Positions 32,440-43,939 of a stretch of DNA of 64,000 bases are shown one piece after another. The translations under genes and the position numbers were made by a program. The stretch lies in assembly GCA_023078555.1 (NCBI GenBank), contig CM041199.1, positions 6,391,315 through 6,455,314 of the forward strand. The letters are read 5' to 3'. Under the pieces are notes generated by a model, which saw nothing but the letters and a program-made list of their open reading frames with translations, ran no database searches and was not told the origin of the DNA. Every line of letters starts with the position of its first letter. Position 1 is the first letter of the stretch. The DNA comes from Ulva prolifera. Its lineage: Eukaryota > Chlorophyta > Ulvophyceae > Ulvales > Ulvaceae.

Positions 32440-35400
32440 CTACCGTTTTACACCGGCATACCTACCAGACAATTTTGGAGACACACAGAAATACCGGGTG
32501 TCGTCCCTCTCACGGGTCGGGACCACCTGTGAGTCTATTGTTCTCAAATCCAACACAAACACGCCCTCGAACGTGCTGCCGGCTCGGGAGGGGTCCAACC
32601 TGGCCACTTTCACAAATTCATGCAGTCTGCCTATTTCCGGGTCTGCAGCCCTGACCCCCGGACCGTGCTGGTCCTCACTACTGTACAAATTGGCCACCCC
32701 CAGCCTCAAATCAGATGGATGGTGACGATCACTTCCCGCCCGTGTTGCTCCCTCGGGCAGCATGTTGCATGTAAACGCAGCATGCACAAAATACAAAAAT
32801 TGACCCACGTAAACCTTCCTCTCCTTGCGGCCATCTGCATGCTCCACGGAATACTGAATGAGGAACCATTGATTGTTCTTCCGTCGTTGTGAGTTGCACT
32901 GTACACTGCTCACAGTGTCCCCGGTGGTGAGGTCTGCCCGTGTGAATTTTTGAAGCACCACCTTCACCCCTTCCTTGCCGGCCCCAAGGGGACCCTGAAG
33001 CCCAAGTTCATGCAAAATAAGCCCTGGCCGCTGGTCCTCCGCATTGTCTTTGAACACGGGCCACCCGTCTACCAGGAGGGTTGTGTCCTCGAACAGAAGT
33101 TGTGGCAGACCTTGCAGTACAATGTCTTCGTCTGTGGCACTCATTGGAGGGATGTGCAGCACCTGCGCCTTTTCGGCGTCTTCAGCCTTCTTTGGTGCAC
33201 CTAGCAGCAACGCCTGCCCCGGGAGGGGTTCATCACGAGATAGCAGGCGGCGCTTCTTTACGGCCCGCAATGCCTCGTACAAGGACACACAGTGACAACC
33301 ATCTGGGGACAACTTGACCCGGCGGCACGCCAGCGTCAGTAGCCAGTCATGCACAAACAACAACTCGGGGTAGGCGGTGCTGCGGTACTTCACCATCCTC
33401 TTCACAAGTTGGACCATGCGCTCCACCCAGAACTCGGTCCAGGTGTATCCTGGTCCGCAAGCCCTCACCTGATCCGCCAAGTGCATGGCAGCCAGGTGCA
33501 GCTTGAAGGTGGTTATGTACTTCCCACCGAAAATCTGCACGCATATGCAGACTTGTAATGCCAGCTGCATGATGGCACATTCGTGGTCACAATGACTTGT
33601 ATGTGTGAATTTGAACATCCCTAACGTGTGTTCAAGGATGACAAGCACCTGTTCAGCAAGTCTCCCATATTCCAGAAGATCTTTTTGAGCCTGTACTAGG
33701 CGCTCTTCAGTGTGTTGACCAGCATGCCACTTCATGAAGTAAAGCACAGATGACCGTAGTAGTGACCACTGCTCGTCAAATACCTTTTTCAGGTGGAGGT
33801 GCTCCCGTTTCCATGGTAGATCGTTCAGTAGGAACATAGAAAATGTCTCGGTGAAAGCAAGCCACTCTTCCATCATCCAGAGGCCTCGGTACCTGCAACA
33901 CGAGGCAGCCACATTAGTTGTGTAGGGCTAATCCCACCAGGCACAATTTTTTATGCAAGCACGGCCACGAAGGTGGTCACACACCGAATTAGATCAGTGT
34001 ATGGCTTCCCGAAAAGCTCGGTAGTAAGAATGTCTTCTCCTTTCTTGGTGAGATGCGTCCGGATGTAGGTAGGGAGGACGCACCCCTTTCCAGACACTTT
34101 CCCCAGCCACATCCTCCAGAAGTCCTTCAGGATGCCAAGCAAGAAGAGGTGTGCGATGCCGTACCGAAAGAAGTGACATGGGCTGCAAGCACATCCGGAT
34201 CCAGTCAGTGAGATAGCGCAGCTGCTGGAACCTGCTTCCGGTTGGCAGCACACAGGAACATCAGATGGAGGGACTCACTTCACGTACGACAGCGTCTGGA
34301 ACATGGGCTCTCCCCGAGCACCAAGATCCTTCTGCTGCTGATTGACCCATTCAGTGCGCTGGTTTTGGTCCATATCCTCCACTGCTTTGAGTGTTGGATG
34401 CAACACCTGGTCCTGGAGGAGTTTGGCCTTCTTGCCTCGTAAGAGGATCTCGGTAGCGCTGTACTTCAGCACATTGTCTGACAGCCACGTATCTGATCCC
34501 ACAGCGATGGGATCTGTGAAGGCTGTCCTGGCGAGGAAGCGCCCATCATCCTTCTGTAGGTAGCCAAGTGGCATGCGGGGTTTTTCCCCTGAGCGGTCTA
34601 CACCTATCTGCTCTAGAGGGTGCATAGTTTGGCCCGCGAAGGCTGCACAGCTGCCAGCAGCGGCATAACACGGCACTCTTTGTGTTACATCTGCATCAAA
34701 CCCCATCCACCTGCATATGCAGGCACTCCGGTTTGGATGGTGCACTTGGCAAGACATACACGTCGTGGAGCAGCACATGTGGGAAGTTAACTGGCAATTG
34801 TTGGATGCATGGCCATGCATGGCCATGGCCACAAGAACACACCGGACTGTGTTGGCTTCGTGGTCGTGCGCCCCTGAAAATGCACACGCAAAGCAAGCAT
34901 TTCCGGCCGTATGATGTAAACCTCCTGTTAATTTCGTCATGAACGGGATGTCTCCTTCTGCTGATACCAATACAGGCCAGACCTTCAGCAGCCTTGGACC
35001 ACCCACATTAACCCAGAGCGGAGTGGACCCTGGGCGGCCTGCAGCTGTCGCGATCTCAGCCGTGAGTTCCATCCTGTCCGGAGGCCCCGGTGCTGTGCAG
35101 GGACTTGGTGTGGTGTGGATGGCAGTATTGCTAAGGTCACACCTGGGTCATGCTTCTCAAAAAACTCCAAGATAGGGCCCATGACATCGTGGTAGGACCC
35201 CGGCTCGGTAGGGCCTTGCACGACGCTCACAGGAGACCATGTGATATTCTTGGCTTGCAACCCTTCTGGTGCATCTGTCAACTTCAGTCCACAGGCCAGC
35301 GTACCGTACACCTTGTTGGTGTAGATCTGGACGCCATCACCCCCTGCATGTGCAGCATTGATCGGATAGTGCTGCAGCTGCCTGTATATAGCTAGTCTCC

Positions 35401-36943
35401 ACCCGCAGGCGTCGCCATAGGGAGCATACCCATAGTGAAAGGGATTACAATTTCGTCTTCCGACGGAGCACTCAATTTGTGGCCAATAGCAGCGTCGACA
35501 TACTGACCAGCGGGGCTCCTGAAATAAGATGCCGGGTCTTTGTAAGCCTGTTCACGCTGTTCCCGATAGGTGTCAAGGTCCTCCAGGATGGGATCCAAGA
35601 GGTCCAGGACGGTTGATCGCACATCAAAACAGTAGATATTCCGCTTCGGCAAAACCACTCCAGTGTCGGACACATCGAAGCGGCGGTTGCCACAACCTTC
35701 AGCTGCACACACTGCATCTGCATTTCCAGGGTAAAGAGCAGAGTGCATATCTGGGAACACGGTCCAGCACTTGTCGCATATGTGCCTAGTACACGCCTTG
35801 CTGGATTCAACATCCAATACAGCCTTGACCATATGGTACGATGCAGGGTACAGGTTGTCCGCTGGCAAGATGAGGTGGTGCATCATTGCACAGAACTGGT
35901 CGATCACAGTGTCGGTGACCCTGTGATCATTCTTCATCGATGCCAACCAATAACAGGCCTGTACGACTGTGACAGTATGCCCCGGGGCAATGGGGTCACC
36001 CCGGTGCTCACACAGCCAGGCCCCTGTACCCTTCTTTAAACGACGTCCTGGCTCGGCTTCCAGCGCCGGTTGCTGCACTCTCCTTTGGCTTGGAGCAAGG
36101 TGTACACTGACCGGCACTGGTTCGTACACGCCTTGTTGGGCAGCTGCCTCATGTAGTTCTTGACCAGGCACAGGCCCGCCTGCGATGGCGCGAGCTAGTG
36201 CAGCATGAGGTGCATCCACTGCAGCCCCAATCGCTGCTCCCTCCTGATCAGGCTCATCCTCGTCGTCTGTATCCAGCCCCTCCAGGCCACCCCTAGCTCT
36301 CCAGTCGTGATGACCGATCAGCTCCTGCATTAACAGGCACGTGTCCAATAGTGGAAATTTTAATAGCTATTGTACACGTGCCTGCAGTACTATAGCATTC
36401 GTATACGTATACAAAATGCAGGATGCCGTATTCATCTATACCACCGTTAACGGGCAAGCATACGTTCCACTCATGGTCATGCAACAGCTGTCACACCTCG
36501 TACTCAGCTTCAACAGCGCTTTCTCTTCCCGCCGCTATCAAGTCGGCCTCGCTTGTGGTGTAGTACTCGGGAGTACTGGGCTGCAGAGTTGCGGCCCAGT
36601 CTTCTGTGCATTCTGGTATGAGGAGTGGCAGGCACCCAGCCTCCCGATCCACATGTACAGGCCACTCCAAAGGAGATTCCATGTATTCACTGCCGAAAAC
36701 ACCGCCACCATCGGCCTGATTGTCCTGTGGGACAGGCTTCAGGGAAGGGCAATCATGCCACGACGCATACGCCTTCCTGTCTGGACCGAAAGTAGCCTGA
36801 CAGTGCTCACATCTGTACCTTTGAGTGCCATCATTACAAGGATCACTGAAAATGCCCTTCTCAGACAGGACAGCATCTATAGCATCATTTGTCCGCCTAA
36901 CTCGTTTGGCTCCCGGTGCTGGATCTACGTGATCGGCGTCCAT
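32440..36943 (-). CDS. CACTA transposase (TNP2-like), seven exons
   Basis: Exons are 36943-36497, 36324-35403, 35343-35143, 35038 to about 34870, about 34680-34279, 34182-33985 and 33892-32440. All junctions agree in phase except the one between the fourth and fifth exons, which is approximate. The product is about 1,260 residues. It begins MDADHVDPAPG and has a C2H2/BED-like finger (YRCEHCQATFG...WHDC), then a CxxC...CxxxxC zinc ribbon (ICDKCW, CAAEGCGNRRF). A core follows with DGVQIYTN, LWVNVGGPRLLKVWPVLVSA, a Cys/His motif NACFACAFSGAHDH and YGIAHLFLLGILKDFW. The end has KLHLAAMHLADQV and TEFWVERMVQ, like the DUF4218-type region that follows TNP2. It should bind the element's ends and catalyse excision and insertion. 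No stop or frameshift was found. The 3' end lies 70 bp from the satellite. Confidence 0.85.
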
Positions 36944-37313
36944 AGTGATGCAACCCACCGTGTGTGAATGTGTACTAGTACTGCAGCCAGGTTGCTGCGG
37001 CTGATTGCAATCGAAACGGACAATGGCGCACAACATACAACTCAGCTGGATTTAGAGTGAGTTCCACATTAAGCGATGTTCTATGGCGGCGAACGATCAC
37101 ACGCTTCGCGGACATGTGGTCGCATGCAGCGCCGTGTAGTCTCGAGGGTACCCGGTCACTTGTCGCCATGTCCGCGGTGTCTGATTACAAACGCCATCAA
37201 CCTCGGGGTATCTGAGGCGCCCGAACACCAGCTTGAATCATACTGCACACCAGCCGCCAAGGTCCAGCCAATTGCAGTGGTCCTGTGCCACATTACCTGT
37301 AGACGTAGCAGTC
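36944..37313. promoter_or_regulatory. Divergent promoter region of transposase and companion gene
   Basis: Only 370 bp separate the two start codons, which point away from each other, so both promoters must sit here. No clear TATA box is seen. The region is balanced in composition and unlike the flanking AC/GC-rich host repeats. In classical CACTA elements the two products come from one transcript by splicing, so a shared divergent promoter would be a different arrangement. Confidence 0.5.
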
Positions 37314-40058
37314 ATGGTGACCGTAACTCTGAAATCCTTTGATGGTGATCGTAAACACGTCCAGGACTTTAGCATCAGTCACACCAAAGAACCTCAACAG
37401 GGCTCTTTCATGTTGACGTTACTTGTCAACTGTGGTGTACACGTACCCCATGAAAGTGATGGACTGGAATGGAAACGACACAAATTCCGAGTGGCTCCCG
37501 CGGGTCCGAAGGCTCCCAGCGGGACTAGTGCCATTTACACAGGCGACGCATTTTGCGCATTGCTGCGTGACACGTTAAATCTGCCCGAGGGAGCCGATCC
37601 AGTCGCGCCGGAGCTGCCCGGCAACATCTGGACGGTATCCAGCCTGACGATGCCCAGTCCGCCGACGACCAGCCGTGTCAATGAGCTGGTTAGCCGGTCA
37701 TGTGTCAGCGACGGCACTACCGCAAGGACCGTGGATACCAAAGGTGAGAAACTGCGTGGTGGTATTCACATGTGCGCTAAGCTTCGGGAAACGTTGAATG
37801 CCCTACCCGAGGCACATCGAAAGTGCCCCAAGGTAAAAAAGGTGCTTGATCCCAAACTCACGCCTGATGGATGCTGGCTTCAAACTACACCAATCACAGC
37901 ACTGAAGGGGTTCGCGCCGAAGGTGTGGCTAACACTACACTACCATGTGAAGTGTCGGAGTGGCCAGTCCGGCCCGTGTGATTGATCACCCGACGGTGCA
38001 TTCGGACATTGCAGGCAATCGCAGACGGCGCAACAGACGAAGAGAAGGACGCAGGGCGGAAGATCTTGAACTTGACCGTCGCGTGGGCCGCAATGATGAA
38101 GTCCTACACAACATCGCAGACAGGCGACAAAAAACTTGCGGAGTACGGCCTCGCCAGTGTCTGCCGTTCAGCAGCTATACAGCTGCAGAGTGTATGTGCC
38201 TAGGTGTTTACATCGTCCGATGACCCGTTCCTTGCAGGACGGTCGTATTCGATCGCATGGGCAACAACAACGTCAGCATCCGGAAGTTCACCAAAGTTTT
38301 GCTGGCTGATCCAAAGGCAGCATCTGAGGCTAAGGGACAAGGCAAAGACTTGACGGAACTGCACATGCAGTTTGACCGGAAGATGGTGAGTCCGCAATTA
38401 AACTGCTGAATTCAGCTGTGCACGTGTCAACCGGCTGGTGATCCGTAGGAACGTGTGCTCATAGTCGCAACACAGAGAGCTTGTATCGGGCATGTTACAC
38501 AGCTGACTCTGATACTACTAGACGCCATGATCGGGCCGATCATGATACAGGTCAGAGCCTGTGGAGGGACTGCCGAAGCACCAGGCCGAGTGAGCAAGAC
38601 TAGACTAGAGTGGGCACTCGACGATGGACACTACCCGCCATGGCGCCCTGATGAGCCCAAGAACATTTTCTTGCCCAAGTTTGAAGTCACCCCTCTGTCT
38701 CCAAGTCCGAGGCACGACTTAGAACGAAGTGGACAGACACCAGAGAAGCCGAAGTGGAACCATGCAGAAGGAGCTACAGACGGGGCAGTGCGAACTGCCA
38801 CAAATCTGCAGTTACCCCCAGGCGTTGCAGGCAACATGTCAACGGTATGATCCATCCGCCACCATCGTGCAGTCACAGTGTTCACCACTGCAATTGACGT
38901 CGTAACTGGCTCTCATGGAGCACTAGGAATTTGCATGATGTCTTGAGAACCTGCAGGCGTTGCACAACAACTCAAGAGCAGTGGTTGAAGAGAAGGACAT
39001 ATCAAGAACAATCCGTTTCATGGGATTAACACCCGCAACAGCAAACGTGAGGCCAATGGAACCTGTCGAGGTGGGCAGCAAGAGACCACAGCCTGACAGT
39101 GCAGGTCCAGAACTAGGCATTGATATCAGCAACGACTTTGAAGGAAGTTACTTGGCGAGTCATAACACGGCATGGAATCAAAGCAGACTGCCAGCAATGC
39201 AGGTGCCCGCATCTCAGCTGCAGGCAAAGTGCCTTGTATCTATCGCCATCCCAATACACAGCTGAGCTCAGTTGACTTGTTACTGCAGGCCTGGGGCTCA
39301 CCACACCCCCTCCCCGAGAAGTCTTATGTCTCCCCAGCCCAGTTCTGTGAGCAGCTAGCCCACCCAGCTACAGAGCAGCCAGAGCTGCACCAGAACGACC
39401 GGGCAGCAGCAACCCATACGTTCGCACATGCGGGTGTAACAGAAGTAGCAATCGATAACGCAGTGAGAATGATGGGCATGGCTGAGGACGATCTACTCGG
39501 ACTGCCTTTGAGCACCATGGAGCCAGAAAATCAAGATGCTACACTCAAGTCACCCGAGGTTCAGGTGAGCAAGACCGCATGTACCTTTGCCCCAATACAA
39601 CTGCAGTGTCACTACACCGGAACCACACACAGCCTATAGGCAGGCTAAATACTGTGCGAGACCGTATGCAGATCAGCTCAACTGGTCCAAATAGTGAGCG
39701 AACGTATGGGAAGTCGTACACTGAAAGTGAGATAGCTAGACTGAACCATGACATCGAAGCTACCAATCGGCTAATCCAAGAGCAAGAAGCTCTCATCCTT
39801 GAACTCAAGCAGCCAGGCGCTGGTAAACGCAACTACACCCAACCCAAGATCCGTATAGCTCAGGAAAAGATCACAGAGCTCCAGGTCTGTCCTGACCTGA
39901 GTGTGAACTACGTGTCGCCTTGGATGTGTGAACTGTATCTTGCCACATAATCTGAATACAGCTGTTAGGTGCAGTCACCGCTCTTACATCTGCAGGCGAC
40001 CATGGTCCGTCTAATGGAGAAGAAGATATCTCTCTACGACGAGCTTCATAGGCCATAG
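37314..40058 (+). CDS. Companion gene of the CACTA element, about eight exons, coiled-coil C-terminus
   Basis: From the ATG at 37314 (MVTVTLKSFDGDRKH) exon 1 runs to 37922. Further exons follow at about 38015-38191, 38238-38385, 38551-38846, 38957-39200, 39288-39565, 39641-39883 and 39997-40058. Each is bordered by AG and GT and ends in a stop after ELHRP. The junction of the second and third exons does not fit in phase and needs transcript data. The N-terminal part has GNIWTVSSL, echoed by GNMSTV in a later exon. The last exons are charged and helical with a heptad-like stretch (ESEIARLNHDIEATNRLI). No catalytic motif is recognised. Position inside the element and the coiled coil suggest an analogue of the TNPA-type DNA-binding partner, but this is inference. 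Confidence 0.65.
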
Positions 40059-40214
40059 AGTAGGCACCTTGAAGGAGGGATCAGCCATCTGGTGGCTGTT
40101 GCTTAAGCTTAGTGCAACAGTGGATCATGCTGTGAACCACGATGCTTTGCTAAACATAAGAATAAGCTATGATATGATATTGATGATGTAAACAGGCCTG
40201 CCGACGCACCGTGG

Positions 40215-40710
40215 AACCGAATTATTATTAATTCATGATACTGCTAGTCGTGTACACCGCGTGTACATCATCGCCCCGCAACAGTACACGATGCCTGCAA
40301 CCGGCGAGTACACGTTCGGATGAAGAGTGCTTGGAATGTGTCAATGATGCCTGGTTTTTATGAAGGTGTACACGCCATGCGCGAGCTGTACTCGACAAGC
40401 ACATCTTTCCGGTCCACGTGCATACGCCATAATGCACATCTCTTGTACTCGCGTGCACACTCCAACGTACATCGAGGACAGTTCGGCCACTCGTCATGCC
40501 AGAGTGTACATCTGCAACATTGGAAGCGCGTCGACCGTTCCTAGCACAAGGCACATTCCGGTCACACGAGGACGTAAAGTGTGCAGCTCACACACATTGG
40601 AGCGGCATTCTCCGAACATTTCATCCACATCACGACACAGCTTTCACAGTGTTTAGCCGCTAATGTGTTGCCGAAATGCACATTATCACCTGTCTGGCGT
40701 TCTTGTAGTG
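40215..40710. repeat. Right terminal and subterminal region of the CACTA element
   Basis: The element ends with TTCTTGTAGTG at 40710. Within the last 500 bases GTGTACA/TGTACAC occurs many times in both orientations (for example near 40247, 40260, 40367 and 40505). GGAATGTG (about 40334) and GCACATTCC (about 40550) match motifs of the left end. Confidence 0.65.
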
Positions 40711-41600
40711 CCTCCCTGCACCGCACCTGCCCTCCGTGCCAGTCGCAAGGTAGCCCAAGGCTGGGCTGCACAGCGCTGTGTAGCCGGTCCTCCGGTCTTG
40801 GCACCACATCTCGCGCTGCCCTCGCCCTTACCCCGAACAACCTCAGGAAACGTCTCCCAACACCCACGCAGCCTACCCTCTCTGGTCCCTGACGCTGCAG
40901 CCTCCAGCCTGGGTACTGAGTCCTCTACCTCCAGCATGTCTGCCGCAAGCGTGTGTGTGTTGTCCCCGTCCCTCTGTCGTCCCTTGACCGCCTCTGGCTC
41001 CATAATTTGCGCCGTACACTCGAGTGAGCTCAACCCCCTTGGCCACCTGCTTCACCATACCAACTGCCGCCCCAGTCAGGTCACCCGCCGACCTGGCGCA
41101 AAACATGCTACTCTAAGCCATGCTGCTGCCCGCCACCCATGCACCAACCCTGACGCCACGAACCACCTACCTGCCTCTCTGCTGAGCTGCCGAGCCTGAA
41201 CATCGACCCTGGGGCCCTGCGGCTGACGTGCCGCTTTCGAGGTTCCCCCCACGTCAGAACCTCCAGTGAGCCTAGTACCTGTCAGGGGGCCGCTCGACTT
41301 GCATCGCCACTTGCCGCTTGTCCTTGGCGTGGCCCTCACGCAACGGTCAGCAGCATATGTCGCAGCCGGGGTGGTACTGCAAGGCCCCAATTGCAATGTG
41401 GAGGGGACATGGCATCCATCCTCTCGCTCCCCCCCTCCCCCCCCCCGGAAATAGAAGGGGTCTGCGGCCCTCCCGCAAGGGTGGCAGATGCCTTCGCTAC
41501 CGCTCTCGTTGACGCGCCACATGCACACTCGCCGCCTCCTGCGCTCGTACTGCGAGCCTCGCATGCATGCAATGACACGTCAGTGTGCACAGCATGCACA
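40711..41600. repeat. GC-rich host repeat (family R2) split by the CACTA insertion
   Basis: From the CCT duplication onward the sequence parallels 46060-46830. Shared blocks include GGTCTTGGCACCACATC against GGTCTTGGCACCGCATC, CCCCGAACAACC, TTGTCCCCGTCCC and CTGTCGTCCCTTGACCGCC. Its missing start lies on the other side of the transposon (25050-25088). It contains a C-rich tract at about 41430-41450. Long open frames are present but show no domain. The nature of the repeat (LINE fragment, old gene family) is unknown. Confidence 0.65.
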
Positions 41601-43939
41601 TGCGAAGTGCCTTAGGTAGGACGCAGGCGGCATCCCATGCATGCTCGCGAGCCCGTGTGCCGTCATCGACCAGCTCCGGAAGCAGAGATCCGGCACGCTG
41701 ACCGCTGCAAGAGCATCGCGGCCACATAATTGTGACGGTCAACGCACCCGAGCGAGAGCTGCACATAGAGCACATCATCTGAACGTGAACGTTGCATCTG
41801 TGCCGGTGGGCGCAGACGGCGTGGAGGCCAGCTGTACATGCCCACGCACGCTTGACTCGGGGGCTTTTTCCGCAACTTGAGTTTTGAAGGGCCCTGCGGC
41901 CACGCACATGTCGCGCGATCTATCTCGCGCTGGCCCCATATATCTGTCTGGCCTGGACACGGCAATGTATATGCTCGGACCACGTGTACAGGAACATATC
42001 GTTCTCCAATTGGTCATTACAATGACCAATGTCACATACGAAGAACAATTCACAGTAGAAAATTGCCGTTTGTCCAGTGCGTGGACTATGAGATACTGGT
42101 ACGTACCGCTCGTTCTGGGGTCAGATCTAGACTTGTGCTTCACTTACTTGTGCTTGATCTGAAACCCAGTGAGGTTACAGACGAGTATACACAGGTGCAC
42201 AGAATCACATGTGTACAGCAGCAGAACTTCAAAGCTCGCAATGCCTATGGTGTCGATGGATCGAACAGGTGGCTGCTGCTGCAGGGACTTCTAAGTGGCC
42301 CTCAAATTACCCAAGATCACCTCAACAACAAACCTCTGAAGCTCAAGCTTTGCGGAGCGGCAGGTCTCTAGATCGGTTGGACTGTACCTGAAGCCAACGA
42401 CCGCACGGCTTCCTCGGCTGTGACTCGAAGGTAATTTCTCAGCATGCGCGTAAGAAAGCTGTCGATAGAGAAGAAGTCATGGTCAGTGGCTGCACGGTGT
42501 TGGTGTCCGTTGAATGCTTTATTTTTTCTCGGGCTTCAGATAGAGATGTGCACGGCCGCGGCGTTCATGACACAATGATGACGCGGTACAAGCCGCAAGA
42601 TGACAGCTGCGCACGCCAGAAGCGGCTTCTTGCAGCATCGTGCTGACAGTTCAATGCCACAATCGCACACGCTTGCCATCCTGGCCGCGCTGATGTCGAT
42701 GTAGTACATACTAGATCATGTACAGCTCGACAACGCGCTCTCCCAGTCGGACTCGCCTGCGGCTGCAGCCAGTGCACATATGTGATATTGTCAACGTGTA
42801 CAGTTGCGCTACACACGATCGACCGCGCACGTGCGCAACGGCAGTGTTGATGATGCGGGGCACGTGTTGGGGATAGGATATCGAGCAAGCTGCAGAGGAC
42901 ACTGGTGGCCATGCATGGCCGACTGCACTATGACTCAGCCTGACACGCCATCAGTATTACAGAAGAGGGGACGGGAGAAGACAAACACCAAAACCGAATA
43001 TCATCTGAATCAACAGCAACACATACACACACGATCACACTACAACCGCACCCACACGCCATCCGTGAGCGCTGATGTCATCGGGAGTCGGTGATTTGAC
43101 GCATGCGCGGCTACGGGATGCAGGCAGGGCATGAGGCACCTCAGATAGTAAATATAGTGAATGGTATCAGACGTATCAGGCCAACTTGCACTTGTGTGAC
43201 ACACGCATGGTACGGCAGAAGCCGGCCTAGAGCGGCCGCGGTCTTTCTGTTTCTGCTAGACTCGGGCCCCGGCCTCCTGAGAGGCAACTTCCTGAGAGGC
43301 CTAGGACGCCAGGCTAGCAGCTGCGCAGCCGTTTACGTGCAAACACATACGTGCACTTGGCAAGGGCGACTGATGTTCTGCTACAGGACAGCGGGCTAGA
43401 ATGCTGTCTTGCCTCTTCAGTGACATCTTCTGAGTTCACACCATGTGCGTGTGGGCATCGTACATGGCGGCTATTGTGGCTGCGCATGCGGGGAGTGTGC
43501 TCTAGAGCTCTGATCATAGCTCTGAGCACGAGTGATGGTGCATCCTCATGCAATGCGTTCACATGCGCCAGCGTTGGGCCGCATTGCAGCATCTTAAGTA
43601 TGGCTGTCATCAATTGAGGGCTTTCATCCGGACACCAGGCCCAACGTTGGACCCGATCACATGGAACCATTCCAATTATTCGTTGACGACCCAACTCCCC
43701 GCGGCCAGCCCAGCATGACATGGCCCATATGATATGGCCCATATGATATGGCCCATGTGTTGCAGCTGCATATGCCATATATGGCATACATGTATGCCAT
43801 ATATATGCTTGTATATATACATATACAAGCAGCCGTTGCGTGACGCAGGCGTACAAGCTTAAGCCACCGCCACAAGAAGACCACGCCTCTGACTGGCGGA
43901 ATAATCGCCCGTTGCTGTTGCAGGCACCCAGGCCCTGAG
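41600..43939. other. Spacer with an R5 repeat copy and an AT-rich palindromic cluster
   Basis: No gene is supported. An R5 repeat copy lies at about 42955-43075. A short dispersed repeat (AACGTTGGACCCGATCACAT) is at about 43630-43650. From 43725 to 43835 there are nested short palindromes (ATGATATGGCCCATATG, TATGCCATATATGGCATA, TGTATATATACATATACA). This cluster lies about 110 bp before the next gene's ATG and may include its TATA element. Confidence 0.45.

Larger units (their letters stand above)
25089..40710. mobile_element. Complete CACTA (EnSpm-like) DNA transposon, 15,622 bp
   Basis: The left end reads CACTACAAGAATGG (25089 onward). The right end reads TTCTTGTAGTG (40700-40710), giving an 11-bp inverted repeat CACTACAAGAA. 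Both sides carry the 3-bp duplication CCT (25086-25088 and 40711-40713), the length expected for CACTA elements. Joining the flanks across one CCT restores a continuous repeat colinear with 46036-46090, an unoccupied related site. Motifs such as GTGTACAC and GGAATGTG recur in both orientations inside each end (about 25110-25520 and 40245-40560), as subterminal transposase sites do. Inside are a TNP2-like transposase gene, a divergent companion gene, a third gene and two tandem arrays. All reading frames examined look open, so it may still be active or be young. Confidence 0.9.

Noticed and set aside
26023-40140. 17-bp direct repeat GTGGATCATGCTGTGAA at 26023 and about 40122 as element borders
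   Set aside because: The CACTA ends with a 3-bp duplication and a colinear related empty site lie outside it and explain the insertion; the 17-mer may be chance or an internal repeat.
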